Below are positions 10,776 to 23,460 of a stretch of DNA of 64,000 nt, piece by piece. Source of the DNA: Rhipidocladum racemiflorum. Lineage: Eukaryota > Streptophyta > Magnoliopsida > Poales > Poaceae. The first letter of the stretch is position 1. Every line of letters starts with the position of its first letter. A program made the position numbers and the translations under genes. The notes under the pieces were generated by a model. That model searched no databases. It had not been told where the DNA came from and worked only from the letters and a program-made list of their open reading frames with translations. The stretch is taken from positions 6,518,649 to 6,582,648 of the forward strand of contig CM070570.1 in the NCBI GenBank assembly GCA_036346355.1, read 5' to 3'.

Positions 10776-13700
10776 ATGCGGGTGGAGGACGGTGGCCTCC
10801 TGGAGCTGGGCAACAGCAGGTCGGCGGCGGGGGCGCCCCCGGCGATGGCCGCGCCGGCCGCCGTGCAGCGAGGTATTCTCCGGCCCTGGCGCCGGCGCCG
10901 CCGGCCGGGGTCGAGAGGATCAAGTCCGTTCTCGGTAATTCTCGCCGTTAGTTTCTTGCACCCTGGGATCCCAAAGATCGCGCAGCGTTGTTGCGTGTAG
11001 TGTGAATGAAGTATGCGTGCCTTGTGTTTGATGCTGTTGCTATAGCTGTGCGCGCGCTCCATACGATCGTAGTCATTCGTTGGGCGGTGATAATAATAAC
11101 CAATGTGAATCCTGTGATACTTGCATTAGATTTGGTCGGCAAAGTTCGTTCCTTCTTGATTCTATCAATAATTATACTTTGGTAGAAATAACGTATTAAG
11201 GTTCAAGATCTTTAAACCACTTATAAAAATTATGAGGATTTTTTTGTTCATCTTTAGCAAATAAGATGCTGTCTAGTGTACTTACGATTGCTTGAGTTGC
11301 ATTTGAATACTCTCATTAGCTAGTGTTTGCTTTTTCTCAAAAAAAGCAAGAGTTTTCACAAGCAAACCAGCAATTAACCGATGGAATGACAGATTGCCTT
11401 GTGCTGTTAGACTTTTAGCAACCTGGTTTTTTTTTATGTAAGTACCATGCTGTGATACAAATACGCAATGCCATTTCCAATGTGGTTTTGTTGCGAGTAG
11501 CATGTTGTGAATGCCTAGCTTATGCCCGTTGTTCCTAGTGGAAGATAAATAATGCTGCAAACCATGTACTACCCATGGTATATATATGATGAGGCTTCTG
11601 GTTTTGCGTGGTGGAGTACGGTCAAGGTTACGCCAATTTGGACCTGCATTAGGCTTCTTTTTTTAAATTTCATTTGCTTGGCAAAAGCATTGCCAGTTGC
11701 CATGAATAGTTATTTTACACCAACTTGCTCAATCCTGTTGAACACACTTCTGGAATAAGGACAAAGGTTGAAGCTGCTGTTGTACCATGTTTCATCCTTT
11801 AGATAATATTTATAGCTTACTTGTGTTGGGCATACCCTGATTTATGCGCTAGCGAGGCTCAGTGTATTATATTTACATCTACATGCATGCAAATGGATTA
11901 CATCAACATGCTTTTTTGGCGGTCACCCTGAAGATAGCAGTGTGCATGCAGAATATTGTTTCTATGCAGTATTATTGCCTTGGTGTCCACAGGACCATCG
12001 TGGTCAATTACAAGTTTGCAGAAATAGCTGTCTTACATGGGTGATGAGCTTGTTTATGAAAAAACCTGTATACGAGATTATGCATTTCAATATTGACTCT
12101 GCACTTAGATCATGTTTTTTTTGGCTGTTCATGTCAAGCTGACCCACGTGTTGCAGTATGCTTTGAACTTCAGCTTTACCAATCGAAAACATACAGCTGG
12201 CATGTGTTCTTGCATACGATCTTACATGGCTCTTCCTTCAAGTTCTGCTATACAATAATACAGTGTGTAATGCTGAGTTCAGTATCTTTTGCTTATGATG
12301 ATTCGTTGTTTCTACTTAAGTTTTAGTAAAGATTCATTCATTTCTTTATTCCATGCTCAGTTGCTGACATTTAGCAATATCTGTAGTCTGTAATAGTCAT
12401 CATGATAAGTCTGCTAGCGAGTAGGAAGTAGGAACCATGCTTAGCATCATTGAATTACTTTGTAGTTGAATCGATCACGTGCTTATCTTACTTGTTAGAG
12501 TTTGTTATATTTCGCAAGTGTGCTCTCTCCAAAGGGTATTCATATCCAAGAGAGATTGTCAATGCTTATGTTACCGCATACGTCCTTCTGTTCTACTGAT
12601 ATTTGTTTTATCATTTCTGCCCTGCAGATAGTATTACAGCAGCAGATGTCAGTCTAACTCCAAACATGTCATATTTTCGATGTGTTGACTCCTGTGGCAC
12701 TCCTACAATCACTTACTCACACCTTTATGAGTGCAAGGCTTTCTCGGTATGCTTATCCACTAGTAACTACAGTTATTCTTGGTTGTTAGCAAATGGAAAA
12801 TCTGTGATTTTTTGCTGTGCCAAGGTTCATAAGTCTGTACTTATTGCTATAGATTGGCATCTTTTGTTTGCCTTCAAGGGGTGTCATTCCTCTCCATAAT
12901 CACCCTGGTATGACTGTGTTCAGCAAGCTTCTGTTTGGTGCCATGTATGTGAAGTCTTACGACTGGGCTGATGTCCCACAAGATACAACTGGTATGGTTA
13001 GTTCATTTTCCCCATAAGTTTAACTTTTCTCCGTAATGTTTGACAAGTAGCTTTTACTTCTGTCTCTTTTGAGCATAGATGTTCAATTGCAAGGACACCG
13101 TTTGGCAAAGGTGAAAGCTGATGGCATCTTGACTGCACCTTGTGAAGCATCGGTACCATATCCAGAAGATGGTGGCAACATGCATTGCTTTACCGCACAC
13201 ATTCCTGTATGAGGTCTGCCCACATCTTAGGTGTTACATTTCCAGAGAACTGTTATTTCACAAACCTATTCTTTGACTGATGCGTGGCTGTGTTTTGCTT
13301 CAAGAGTAAGTAGATATAAATCTCTCCTCGATATAAACAAAATATATATAAATTATGCGGTTATACAATAGGATCACATAATGATGTATTTATTCGTATA
13401 TATAAATTAAACTGCGTTTATCTAGCAGGATCAGATATTGATGTATTTATCCATATTCTGATGATACTTCTGCCTAAAGTTCACATCCCATTCTCCAAGT
13501 ACATCTGCCCCTCATGCACAGGATCAGTTTTACACTCTTACCTGTTTGACTTGTATCGATTAGCCCACAGAATTGATGTAAAAGCTGCTCACTCATAAAT
13601 TTGTGCATGTCTGTCCTTTGGGATTATATCATGGGAGTCACATACATTATCTGTATTAGTTAACCGTTATATCTCTGTTTGTTTCTAAACCATCAAGCTT

Positions 13701-13966
13701 TATTGTCCTTTTCCCTGAAACTGTACTCTGAATCTCACCCATTCTTATCATAAATTCAATCTCTTGGGTCTTGTTGACTGGTTGTGTGATTGTATGTTGA
13801 CAGAAAGCTAACTATTGGCGGCTAACTTGAAAAAAATGCCTCTAACAGGGGATTCAAGGTCATTTCTGGAGGTGACGGATATGCGTGGCTGGAGGAGAGT
13901 GAACCACCAGAAAATTTTTATCTTGTCGGGTCAACATATATGGGTCCAAGAATTCTGGACCATTGA
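10776..13966 (+). pseudogene. Plant cysteine oxidase (PCO)-like gene, probably decayed
   Basis: Exons readable with GT-AG borders: exon 1 about 10776-10934, exon 2 12628-12746, exon 3 12853-12991, exon 4 13079-13206, and a last exon about 13849-13966 ending in TGA. Exons 2-4 join in frame and match the PCO/ADO thiol dioxygenase family: a TPNMSYFRC block, a VIPLHNHPGMTVFSKLLFG block with the HxH iron ligands, KSYDW, and GGNMH with the third His. PCOs oxidise N-terminal Cys of group VII ERF factors and thereby sense oxygen. Two things look broken. Exon 1 shifts frame (the VQR and EVFSG segments do not connect, and ERIKSVL lies in another frame). The stretch normally coding for about 30 residues between GGNMH-FTA and the GYAWLEE end was not found, and the last exon's phase does not fit exon 4. 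A missed exon or assembly error is the alternative. Confidence 0.72.
13343..13454 (+). repeat. Imperfect 55-60 bp tandem duplication in PCO-like intron
   Basis: Two adjacent diverged copies share the blocks ATATATAAATTA, AGGATCA and TTGATGTATTTAT or its close variant. They lie in the region where the missing PCO exon would be expected. Confidence 0.55.
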
Positions 13967-15414
13967 ACTTCTACGCTTGTGAGGATACCTTGGTCTCTTG
14001 CAGCACATGATGTAACTTTGTTTGGTGTAAATACAGTGCTGGAAGGAAGACACCAAAAGGGAAATCCCTACATGGAGATCTGTGCTGCAAGGCTTCCTTT
14101 GATCATTGTTTCCATCACTGCTTCAGCTGGAATAAGTACAGAGAACATGCTCGGTAACTGAGAGGTTATGTAGCCCCTCGCTGTATGTTTTTTGTTCTTT
14201 GTTCATGTTTCCTTTGTTTGTAGTCTCTACCAATAAGCATTGGATTTGGTCCTACTTATTTCTGGGTAGCAAAAAATGCTGCATGATCAATCTCATCTTG
14301 CCTCTTATCTTTTGCTATGTTGGAATTTGTTTGATTTCAGTTATCTTTTGCTTTCCTGATCTTATCCTTATGTATATGCATAATCATTTTCTGTACCCAT
14401 AGAACGACAGGAGAAATTTTCGTTAGCTACTATACTTGAAAACATCTTCTTGGCTACATACATATTGTGTTACTCTGATTTATCCAGCCACCACTGCTTA
14501 CAGAAAGGTTCCTGTTCTCTTCATCATTGAATTACAGTGGATTTAACTTGAATGGTTCAAAAGGTTACTATTGCACCTCAGTATTTCCACTAAAGGGAGA
14601 ACCACTGAAGCAGCTATCAGAGCTACTGAACATCTGTAGAAGTCCAGTAGCATGTATAGCTGTTGTTTCTTTTTTCTGCTTTTGCTGATAACGATATCAC
14701 TACTGTAAGCTTTTCTCACAGCTCAAAGAGCAGTTCTAAATAGCAAGCTGTTATGCACTTATGCAGCATACAACTTGCGGATGCAAGACATGCTGCAGTT
14801 CATCACTTCATCCCTATCTGCAAGGAATGCATTTGATGTTAACCTTTCCTATCACTCTTCCTACTAGATGGGCAGCATGAATAATATCTTCATAACTTTG
14901 ATTGCCACAGTTATTGCAGTCAATGCTCAAGATGAAATGATTTACATCCGAAGTAATAGCACACGTCAGAAAGGTGTTAGTGCAAAAGTTTGATCAAATT
15001 GAAGAATGCGGGGCTTGATGAGAAATTTTAAAAGATCGTATTAGTTCCCATTTTTGCAAAGTTGAAGTGCCCTAGAATAGATAGATAATAGCATTAGCGA
15101 GTAATTAAAATAATAATCAGCGTACCTTGCTTACTTTAAAATAAAATAGCGAGCAGAACGAATAGATTAGAAAGGGGATTACCATCAGACCCGCAGACGA
15201 GGTATCAATTATCGAGATACCAGACCCATTGGGGCCGAGTCAGTACCTCTCGCTAGACCGGGTTCACCATGCGGCAATCGTACTTACCTGTTCGACTGCG
15301 GGTGTCATAGCTTTTCTTGAGCCCATAGTGTTGCAATGCCCATTTAGTAACTTGGTAAAAGGGCATGAGGGAGTAGCATGGTAACTTAGTAAGTTTGATC
15401 AGCCAAACCAGCCA
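13967..15414. other. PCO-like 3' flank and repeat-like DNA
   Basis: The first few hundred bases have the texture of a 3' UTR and downstream flank, with no coding exon recognised. From about 15,050 the sequence changes to repeat-like DNA that continues, after an inserted element, at 15,919. This suggests one older repeat split by the insertion at 15,424. Confidence 0.35.
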
Positions 15415-15423
15415 GTCACAGCC

Positions 15424-15909
15424 AGGGTTTCAAATTGCATTTTCGGATTAAATCTCACCTATCGAAATCCGAAATTTCGCTGAGATCTCGTTATTTTGGA
15501 AGAAATCCGAACAAAATACAAAAACCAAAATTTGAATCCGGTCAAGTTTTAGTCAAATCTTGGTCAAATTTGCCGAGATTTCGACGAGATTCACCGAGAT
15601 CTCGGCGAGATTTTACGCACCGTCACACTTTGAATTTTTTAGGTTTTTTCAATTTCGCCAAAATTATGATCTACCGACTGTCCCACATGGGAAACGACGC
15701 GAAAAATCCAATCCAGTCAAAATTCGGTCAAGTTTTAGTCAAATCTCGATAAAATTTGCCGAGATTTCGGTCAAATTCACTGAGATTGCAGCGAGAGTAT
15801 AGGTTACTGTAGCACTTTGAATTTTTTAAGGGTTTTCTTAATTTCGCCGGGATTATGAAACTCGAGGGTTCCGATATTTCGCCGAATTTTGGCGAGATTT
15901 TGAACCATG
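15424..15909. mobile_element. MULE-type MITE with 9-bp target duplication
   Basis: 486 bp flanked by GTCACAGCC (15415-15423) and GTTACAGCC (15910-15918), 8 of 9 identical; 9 bp is the Mutator-superfamily duplication length. The termini are short imperfect inverted repeats (AGGGTTTCAAAT left; complement of the right end ATGGTTCAAAAT). The interior is made of two diverged copies of a block of roughly 140 bp (about 15,535-15,670 and 15,713-15,857). Both are full of words like GCCGAGATTTCG and include a TTTGAATTTTTTA run. No coding capacity. Confidence 0.65.
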
Positions 15910-15918
15910 GTTACAGCC

Positions 15919-16856
15919 GGTGAGATGCAGCCCCCTTGGAGCTCACAACAACCGAGATAGAGGACAAGAGGCCATGCCTCATTTACAGCCGAAAGGACCA
16001 AAGGAGCTCAAGCACACAACCATTTATCTCAGCCAACCGAAGCAAAGTAACAACACTAGGGTTCTCAGCCAGCACCGAGAGCTCCCAGAGCCAAAAACTA
16101 AAGCAAGCTCAACCCCACTTCCCCCCAAACTGAGAGCCAAGAGATGGATGAACATTGGCTTCATAGCAAGAAGCCATCCCACGGTGGATCTCATGCTCTA
16201 GATCCTCATCGACCCCCCCCCCCAAAAAAAACCTTACCTTTGAAGCAAACCCGTAGGCAACATTGAGATATCAGCAGCAAGAACTCTAGAACCGAACATC
16301 TGTAAGCAAGCCAACCGCAAATAGCAAAACCCTAGAAATCAATCAGGGCTTAGCCAGGTCAGGCTCGGTTGTGGGCAGCCGAGCTGTGGGCTGGCCAGAT
16401 GCGGCTGCCACAGGGTGGTAGCAAGACGGCGTTGAGCCAGGAGCAGAGTCGGTCGAGGAGGAGCTCGATCGAGAGAGAGAGGGGGGGGGGGAGGGGAGGT
16501 GCTGCTGTAGGAGAGCCAGAGGGAGTTAACAGGGAGGCGTTGGTGGTCGGGGAGGGGAAGCCGAGGAGGCTGCCGTCGAGAGGGGAGGTCGAGCGATTCG
16601 GCCTGGCGGAGAAGGAAATGAGAGGAGAAGAGCCGAGAGGCTGTCGTCAGCGAGGAAAAGAAAGAAAAGAAGAAAAGGAAAGAAGAGAAGAGAAAAGAGG
16701 TGAAAAGATGAGATGGGGCTAAGTAGCAGGTGTGCTTCTATAGACAACTCAAAATAAGCATTAACAGTACCCTTAATTAATATTGGTACTATTAGAATTG
16801 GTTGGACATCATTAATCGGATTCAAAATTAAGTAGTAGAAAAAATTAATAGTTTGT
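15919..16856. other. Repeat-like region with GA-rich tract
   Basis: Continues the repeat interrupted at 15,424. It contains a C run at 16,207-16,220, an AAACCCTAG word, and a strongly purine-biased tract (about 16,430-16,720) with GA microsatellite and G runs. On the minus strand this reads as a CT-rich leader of the sort seen in large grass LTRs. Open frames here follow from the composition bias and are not genes. Confidence 0.45.
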
Positions 16857-18260
16857 ATTATTTCCAGGACTAGATCTGAATCAATCAGACTACCATCTCT
16901 AGCTTTCGAGCGAGGAAAATTATATTTACCTGAATTCAGGCAAGTTCCTTTGATCATATCTTATTAAATGTTTTCCAAGGTTTTCATGTAATACTTCACT
17001 GCATGGAAAAATTTATATTGCAACTAAAACCTTAAAGCGAATGTGAAATGGATCGTATGGTTGAGAAATGGATGGATGAATGAATTGGTAATTGGTTTAG
17101 TGTTGGAATGGCTTATTGAGTGAATGGATGAGTTGGCGTATGTTATTATGGTGGGTAGAGGGCGCCGATGAGTTGGGAGTAGCTAGCGGGGCCTACACAG
17201 TTATGATATAAGGATAAATAACTAACACTTGGGTAATGAGTCGTATTATAGTACCAACCATAGTGTGTGGAATCAGTCAGAAAAGGTTGTCTTGGGAAGG
17301 TATTATGATATCCACATTGGTGGATAGGTAGATAACTAGGAGTGTGAAGCTGGGTTTGCTGAGAGTGCCAGTGAGGGACACGATATAAGCTGCGGTTGAT
17401 CGGACGCTATATTTAAAGCCTAGGGGAGTATTAGCGCTGTTGCGGTAGCATGGTACAACTGGTACGCTGGGGGTAGTGGGGAACAGTCGAGGATACCACT
17501 ACTCGTTGGCTATCAGGGTTGGAGATCAAATACTGGACTAGTGACAAACATTATAGGGCCTCACGGGATGGGGTCACTATGGGTAAAGTGGTACAAACCT
17601 GCGCAGGGTCAAAATCATTAATTCATGCCTGTCTCCTGGATTGGAGGCTGCGGAAGCTAAGTTTGTCTCTTATACGAGTACTAGTAGCATTTTTGGATAA
17701 TTAAAATGACACAACTTTCTTAATGAAACTCTATTTTATGAAAAGTGGATTTGAGAGGAAGTGGACTTGGATGGACATGAGTTGGAAGATGTGAGGAAAA
17801 ATTCATCTATTGCATTTTTCTAATAATGCTTGCTGATTACTTTTGTACTCACTCTTGCTAACTCCCCCTTTGCTAGATAATGGCTCTGGTGCTCAAGCGT
17901 CTCGTTGGTTTGACGAGGCGGCTGAGTTCTATCAAGAGGAATAGAAGGACGAGTAGCCGTGCATCGGCTTCGTCAGGCTTTTGGTGTAATTAGTATCTAT
18001 GTAATATCCTTTGTTGTACTTTGATCTGATGTACAACTAAAGTACTAGACATGTAGCCTGCGTGTCATGGTTTGTAATATATTTACATTCAGTCTCTAAT
18101 TATTATTCTGTTGCAGCACTTTGAACATGGTGTACTAATTAATAAAATATCGGGTGCGCTCGATATTTTGATTAGTTAGTATACCGAGTTTCGTGTAATT
18201 AACTCAGTGTAATGACAACGAAGCTGTTAATTACATGGGTTAATTATGCGGGTCATCACA
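16857..18260 (+). repeat. LTR-like segment A
   Basis: About 1.4 kb, diverged but collinear with segment B (18,784-19,979). Both have an AGGAC...CAGTCAGAC-like start, then CTTTCGAGCGAGG / CTTCGAGCGAGG and TTCCTTTGATCA. Next come GGGTAGAGGGC, CTAACACTTGGG and AACCATAGTGT, then GTACTCACTCTTGCT. Both end GGGTCATCACA. A TG...CA layout and a late GTACTCACTCTTGC block also occur in the LTR at 44,339, which supports a gypsy-like LTR origin. No primer site follows it and no target duplication was found. Confidence 0.55.
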
Positions 18261-18783
18261 GAGAGAGAAGGGGGAGGAGAGGAACCGGCGTGGGAGAGCG
18301 GCGGCGATGGCGTTGGCGGTCGGTGGCTGGCGCGGAGAAGGGGGGAGCTTGGTCCCAGTGGAGTCGGTAGGAGGGAGGAGTAACCGAGGTGAGGAAGAAG
18401 CCGAAGAGCCAAGGTAGGCGTTCGGCCAGAAGAAAAGAGGGGGAGGAAAAGAAAGGCGAGGGGAAAAAGAAAAGTAGGGAAGGGGGAAGAGGAAAAGAAA
18501 AGAGAGTTTAGAAAAATCTGTCTCTGTGCGATCTGCGTAGATTAAATCGTGGCATTTTAATCTTAGGAAAAACTTTATTTTAATTTCTAAAAAGCTGTGA
18601 TTTAATAGTAATAAATGTGTAAAGTGGTAAAATTTGGTACTAACTAAATTGCTATATTTATTGCTGCTAGAATATTAACATTCTGGTTAAGTTAGCGGGT
18701 TAATTAAGAAAAAGGAGCTACTCGTAGATTTTGGGCACCGTGAGGTTGCTTTGGATTAAAGTCCGTAGAGTTAATACTTTTAT
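18261..18783. other. GA-rich spacer between LTR-like segments
   Basis: Begins GAGAGAGAAGGGG directly after segment A, is purine-rich to about 18,510, then AT-rich. It resembles in composition the GA-rich tract upstream of segment A, giving an alternating GA tract / LTR-like / GA tract / LTR-like layout. No genes. Confidence 0.45.
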
Positions 18784-19979
18784 TGTCAGGACCCGAACCG
18801 AACCAGTCAGACCACCTACCCTAAGCTTCGAGCGAGGCCATACCTTTCGTTTCTATACCTGACAAGTTTCCTTTGATCAATTTTACTAAATGTCTTTAAA
18901 TAATTTTAGTACAATACCAGGTCACTTTTGCATTGAAAAGTATATGTTTTAAATTGAAAATATGAAATTGGACACTGATGGAAATGTGGTTTGAGGAAAG
19001 TGAAAGTGAGAAAGATGATGATGTTGCTGTGTTATGTGAAAATTAATGAAATGAATTAGCTCATCCAACGAAAGGAGCCGTGGTCGTATGATTATTACGG
19101 CGGGTAGAGGGCACCGATGAGAAGGATTGTCATGCCGGTGGGACCCTCTACATATGCTATAATATAGGGTCAAACATCTAACACTTGGGCAATGAGTTGT
19201 AAATTCAGTATCAACCATAGTGTATGAAGTTGGTCAGAAAAAGGTTGTCCTATGAAGGTATTAGAATCTCCACATTGGGTAAGTAATTTAAGAGCGTACC
19301 TCTGGGATATGCTGGTAGGCCCGAAGGTGCAGGCCAAAGTAGTGGTGGTATATTTGAAGCCATGGGTAGAAACTACGGAAGCTAAGTCTATCTCATATAC
19401 AGTGTTAGTAGCTGCTTTCAGAAAATGTTAAATGAACAACTTTAAAGAAAACCTATTTTCTATAAAAATGGATTTTGAGGAAAAATGAGGGAAAAAAATT
19501 CATGTCCTTATATTTGTTATTAATGCTTGCTTAGTACGTCTGTACTCACTCTTGCTTAATCCCTCCTTTGCTTAGAAGGTGAGACTTGTGGAGTTGCCGA
19601 TGAGGCTTGGGTTGAGGGTGAAATGCAAGATCTGGACCCGCAGGAGGACTACTACGGGGATTAGAGGGTTGGGTAGACAAGTTTCTCATTTTGGATGGTC
19701 ATCAGGGGATGAAACCATTGTGTTATATTTTTGTTGTACTCGGATCCAGTGTAAGATTTGTGTACGGACATATAGCCCTGCGTGGCATGGAATGTAATAT
19801 ATTTCAGTTTAGTCTCTAATTATTGTTCTATTGCAATACTCTGAATACGGTGTAGTAACTGATAAAGTACTGGGACGCCCGGTACTTTGTTAGCTACTAT
19901 ATTGATATTCGTGTAATTAACTTAGGTTAATGACAGTGTGGATGTTAATTACCCTAGGCTAATTATACGGGTCATCACA
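18784..19979 (+). repeat. LTR-like segment B (possible solo LTR)
   Basis: 1,196 bp running from TGTCAGGACCCG to GGGTCATCACA, with near-symmetrical TG...CA ends. It is collinear with segment A. A 5-bp target duplication is not evident: the flanks read TTTAT and AAAGT. The flanks instead carry AATACTTT and AAAGTATT in inverted orientation, which may be chance. An internal rearrangement or a nested truncation would explain the missing duplication. Confidence 0.55.
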
Positions 19980-22796
19980 AAAGTATTCTAGATAGTAAGG
20001 CAACAGTATAAAATATCTAGAGATCAAACAGGTAAATCTAACTTCCAACTTTTAGTTCAATAACCCAATCAACATGTGGTAGCCTGTTGAGATTTGTATA
20101 CTGGCGAACAAAAATCTGCGCACCCCTTTACCTGGGTCTAAGACTAGCATTGGAAACTTTGGCTGCAACCCTCAAAGAATGGGCTGGTCTTAAACATCCT
20201 GCATTACCATTAGTTGTTGTAATCCAAACTCATCAAACATGGTACTGATTATGGACTGAGTTCTTTGTTCTTTTCCTTGAAGCTATCCTAGGTTTAAGTC
20301 ATGCTTCAGTGTGAATACGACCTAAATCCATCACAATCACCTCTGTATTCTATTCAGTTACATTGTCAAATATGCATAGTCACTAGAGGCACGTTAAGTA
20401 TCCTAACTTGCTGCACATTGATGTCACAGCTGAAGTTACCAATGCAAGTGTTCACACGCTACAAATCCAGGGTTGACATGTGAACTGTTCAATTGCTAAG
20501 GACAGAGCTGAGTCTCTCTCTTATGATTATCTTCTCCTTGGAAAAAACAACCGTAGGTGTGACCAAATCGTCTTTGGTTTTCTTGCACCCAGTGTAAGCA
20601 GTTGACGTTTGAATTAGCAATCTTCTTTTATTCTGCATTTATATGCAACAAATTGTTAACTAGTCAGTGAATGATTGCACCAATTGTATTGTTACACTTT
20701 AATCTTGAAGCTGATTGGCATGAGAAAGTCTTAGGTTTACTTTGTGTCATAGTTGCTTAAGCAGTGCCATCTCAGATGCGTACAAGCTGTCATTTTCCCG
20801 TGCTTTCCAAGTAGACATGAGAATAAACCATCTGATGTGTGTGGGTTATTGATCTGAATTTTGGGGATATTACTTTCGAGGGGCAAAGTTCTGTTCTCCT
20901 TTGCGCGAGGAAACATCCCAGCTCTCAAATTTACCTTTCATGGGCAGAGTGTAGTACCTATTTCATTTGAAATATTCAACACTTTCTTCGTAACAAAAGA
21001 AAAGTTTGAAATGGCAAGCAAAGCTCAATCTGATTCTCCCAAGAAAAAAAATAAGACAGAAAGTTCGCTACTTGTAAATTTTTATGGAGCACTGCCAAAT
21101 ATGCACTTTATCACAGCCCTTTTAGGAAGTCATTGTTAAGTAAGTGAGAACAGAAGGATGGCTTGGGTCGTCCTTGTGTGCGGCAGAGAGTTAGAGACAA
21201 GTTGAGCTGGGCCATTTCCTGGAAACTGACTAATGCAAACCTTATCTCTTAGCTCATTCCCGCTGTTATCGCTAAACGATGATTACCGCTAAACGATGAT
21301 TACGAGGGCAATAAACTAGCCTTAGTGAATTAACAACTGATGGATCATGCCACTAAAAGAAAAATAATGGAGTGAGGTCAATGCTGCAAGATAATAGTAG
21401 ATGCTATCTTAGATAATTGGCACTCAGGGATGAATACGCAACTTGGATAAAATTTAGTTCACTGACTCAGATCGGTAATTCAGAAGTCAGAATTCTGAGC
21501 TTACGTACTTTTACATGTGTCTGCTGTCCTGTCATTGCTTTTACCTAACATATTAACATACACTAGATGTTATTTTCATAGAAAATTACTTGATTGCTCT
21601 TCTAAATTATTCCTCGAGAAAATTCAGGCACCGATCCAGAAAAGTCAATAGAAGTATACATATTTTTTAGGATTCAATGGAAGCTAACATTTCATCTGTA
21701 TCTTGCGCTATTAACAATTCACTATAGCTGCTTTGTTTGTCTAAATCTTTTCAAGGAAGAATAGTAAGAGTCACCTAGTCCTTTGTTTAGGTTCACTTCA
21801 TATTGATAGATCAACAACTAGGTCAAACAATTGTCTGCATTCATGCACAGTAGCTGTTGTATAATGAATAGCAAGTAAGCTACTATCAGCATCATCTCCT
21901 AACTAATTTGCTAACAACTCAGTTAATTACAGCCAGCCCACTGTATGATATAAGCCACGACGCACCATCGGCATCCAATTTAACTAGCGTTAGCAGGTAA
22001 TCTAGCCTGATTGTGTGGTGCATCCACAGGTTTGTCCTTTCCATGTAAGCCATTTAGTCTAAATGAATTGCCAAGTTTTGCGTTGTTACTCATTAGGTTA
22101 ACTAAACAAAGTGATCCACCCTTGACTATGCTAGTTCTCCTTTTTTTTGCAAATTGAGGTCATAATGTGTTGTCATTCACGGTTATCACGGCGATAAGAC
22201 GAGGTGATGCGCCTCATCACCTTCACATCTTTTAAGCATCTGAGGTGTGTGGCGAGGCAGCGCCATACTCACATCCTAACCCTAGCGTATGGAATCTTTC
22301 TGCAATCAATTCGAAGCTCCTGAGGTTCAAATTAGAAGAATCCAATACATCCTATGATTAATATGCAACATATATAAACCTGGAGGGCCACATCGTAAAA
22401 TTTCCCAAAATCCCCTACTTAACCCTCCTTTCTTCTCATCCCTCCTCTGCGCCGCTGCCTTTCTTCTCCTCACTCCTTTGCGCCACCGGCACAGTTATCT
22501 CCACAGCATGGTCGCCCTCTATACTAACATCATAGCTTCATTCCCTTGCTCGCCAGAGCCATGTCGCCCACCTCCGACAGCTCTAGATTGCCGTGCCACC
22601 AAGAGTACGCCACCTCCAGATCAATGTCGCCATCCACCACCTCTGCATCCTCCCCTTCTTCTTCCCTCACTACGGCTTGATGAAGCCCCCCAGTGGATTT
22701 GCCCCTAGCTGGGACCAGGGATCCAACAGTGACTCAGGCAGGGGTGGTTGGATCCGACCTTCTTCATCGGCTCTGGTCGCCTGTAGATCCCACGGT
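19980..22796. other. Stretch without recognisable gene
   Basis: 2.8 kb with open frames below 95 codons and no recognised motif. A 17-bp unit CGCTAAACGATGATTAC is repeated about two times near 21,270-21,303. From about 22,430 the sequence becomes C-rich (CTCCTTTCTTCTCATCC type), resembling a retrotransposon leader. It is the target of the hAT-type insertion at 22,797. Confidence 0.35.
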
Positions 22797-23327
22797 TAGA
22801 GATGGTAATGGGGACCCGAAGCCCGATGAGTATTTACTCCATTAGGGGCCGGGTATGAACCATTTTTCATACCCGCGGGTATATTAACGGGTAAAAGTTA
22901 CTACCCAGCTGGTGAGCGAATACGGGTCCATTCTGCTATTACCCGTACCCGTTCACCCATGGTCTCCATCTAGGTTTATTTTGTTTTCATTCCTTGTAAT
23001 GTATTTATGCTATGTTTTAGGTCACTCTAAATATTCCTAGTGAAATTATACTACTATAGAGGCACTCTAGTATAATATTTAATTTTTAATACGGATATCC
23101 ATTGCATTGTCATTGAATTGCCTTATACGATATGCTGCTGCTGCCTGCAGGGACATCTGTCCATAATGTGGGTGCGAGTTACTCGTCGGGTCACTGTTAC
23201 CCGCATGGGTACGGGTAAATTTTTTACCCATGTGCGGGTACGGGTATTGTAGCGGGTGAATTTTATTAATGCGGGTACGGGTATGAAATGGTGATACTCG
23301 GCGGGTACAGACCCGTTGCCATCTCTA
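22797..23327. mobile_element. Non-autonomous hAT-type element
   Basis: 531 bp with terminal inverted repeats TAGAGATGGTAATGGG (left) and complement of the right end TAGAGATGGCAACGGG. Flanked by 8-bp duplications CCCACGGT (22789-22796) and CCCATGGT (23328-23335), 7 of 8 identical; 8 bp is the hAT duplication length. Both subterminal regions are packed with GGGTA/TACCC words (GCGGGTACGGGTA and relatives), plausibly transposase-binding repeats. There is no transposase frame, so it would depend on an autonomous relative. Confidence 0.85.
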
Positions 23328-23460
23328 CCCATGGTGGAACAGACAGCGGAAGCTGGATCTTGCAGTGGCGCCGGTGGTGTTGGATGGATCCAGATTCAAC
23401 ACGGGTGGGTGCGACTGATATGGCCTTCTTCCTCAATGATAGGATGGCGACGGCTGACGG

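Noticed and set aside
10654..11062. Minus-strand open frames over PCO exon 1
   Set aside because: Shadows of a GC-rich exon. The plus-strand reading explains the region through MRVEDG, ERIKSVL and the splice donor.
18784..19979. Complete LTR element formed by A and B as paired LTRs
   Set aside because: The intervening 523 bp has no primer site or polypurine tract in either orientation, and the outer flanks share no duplication.
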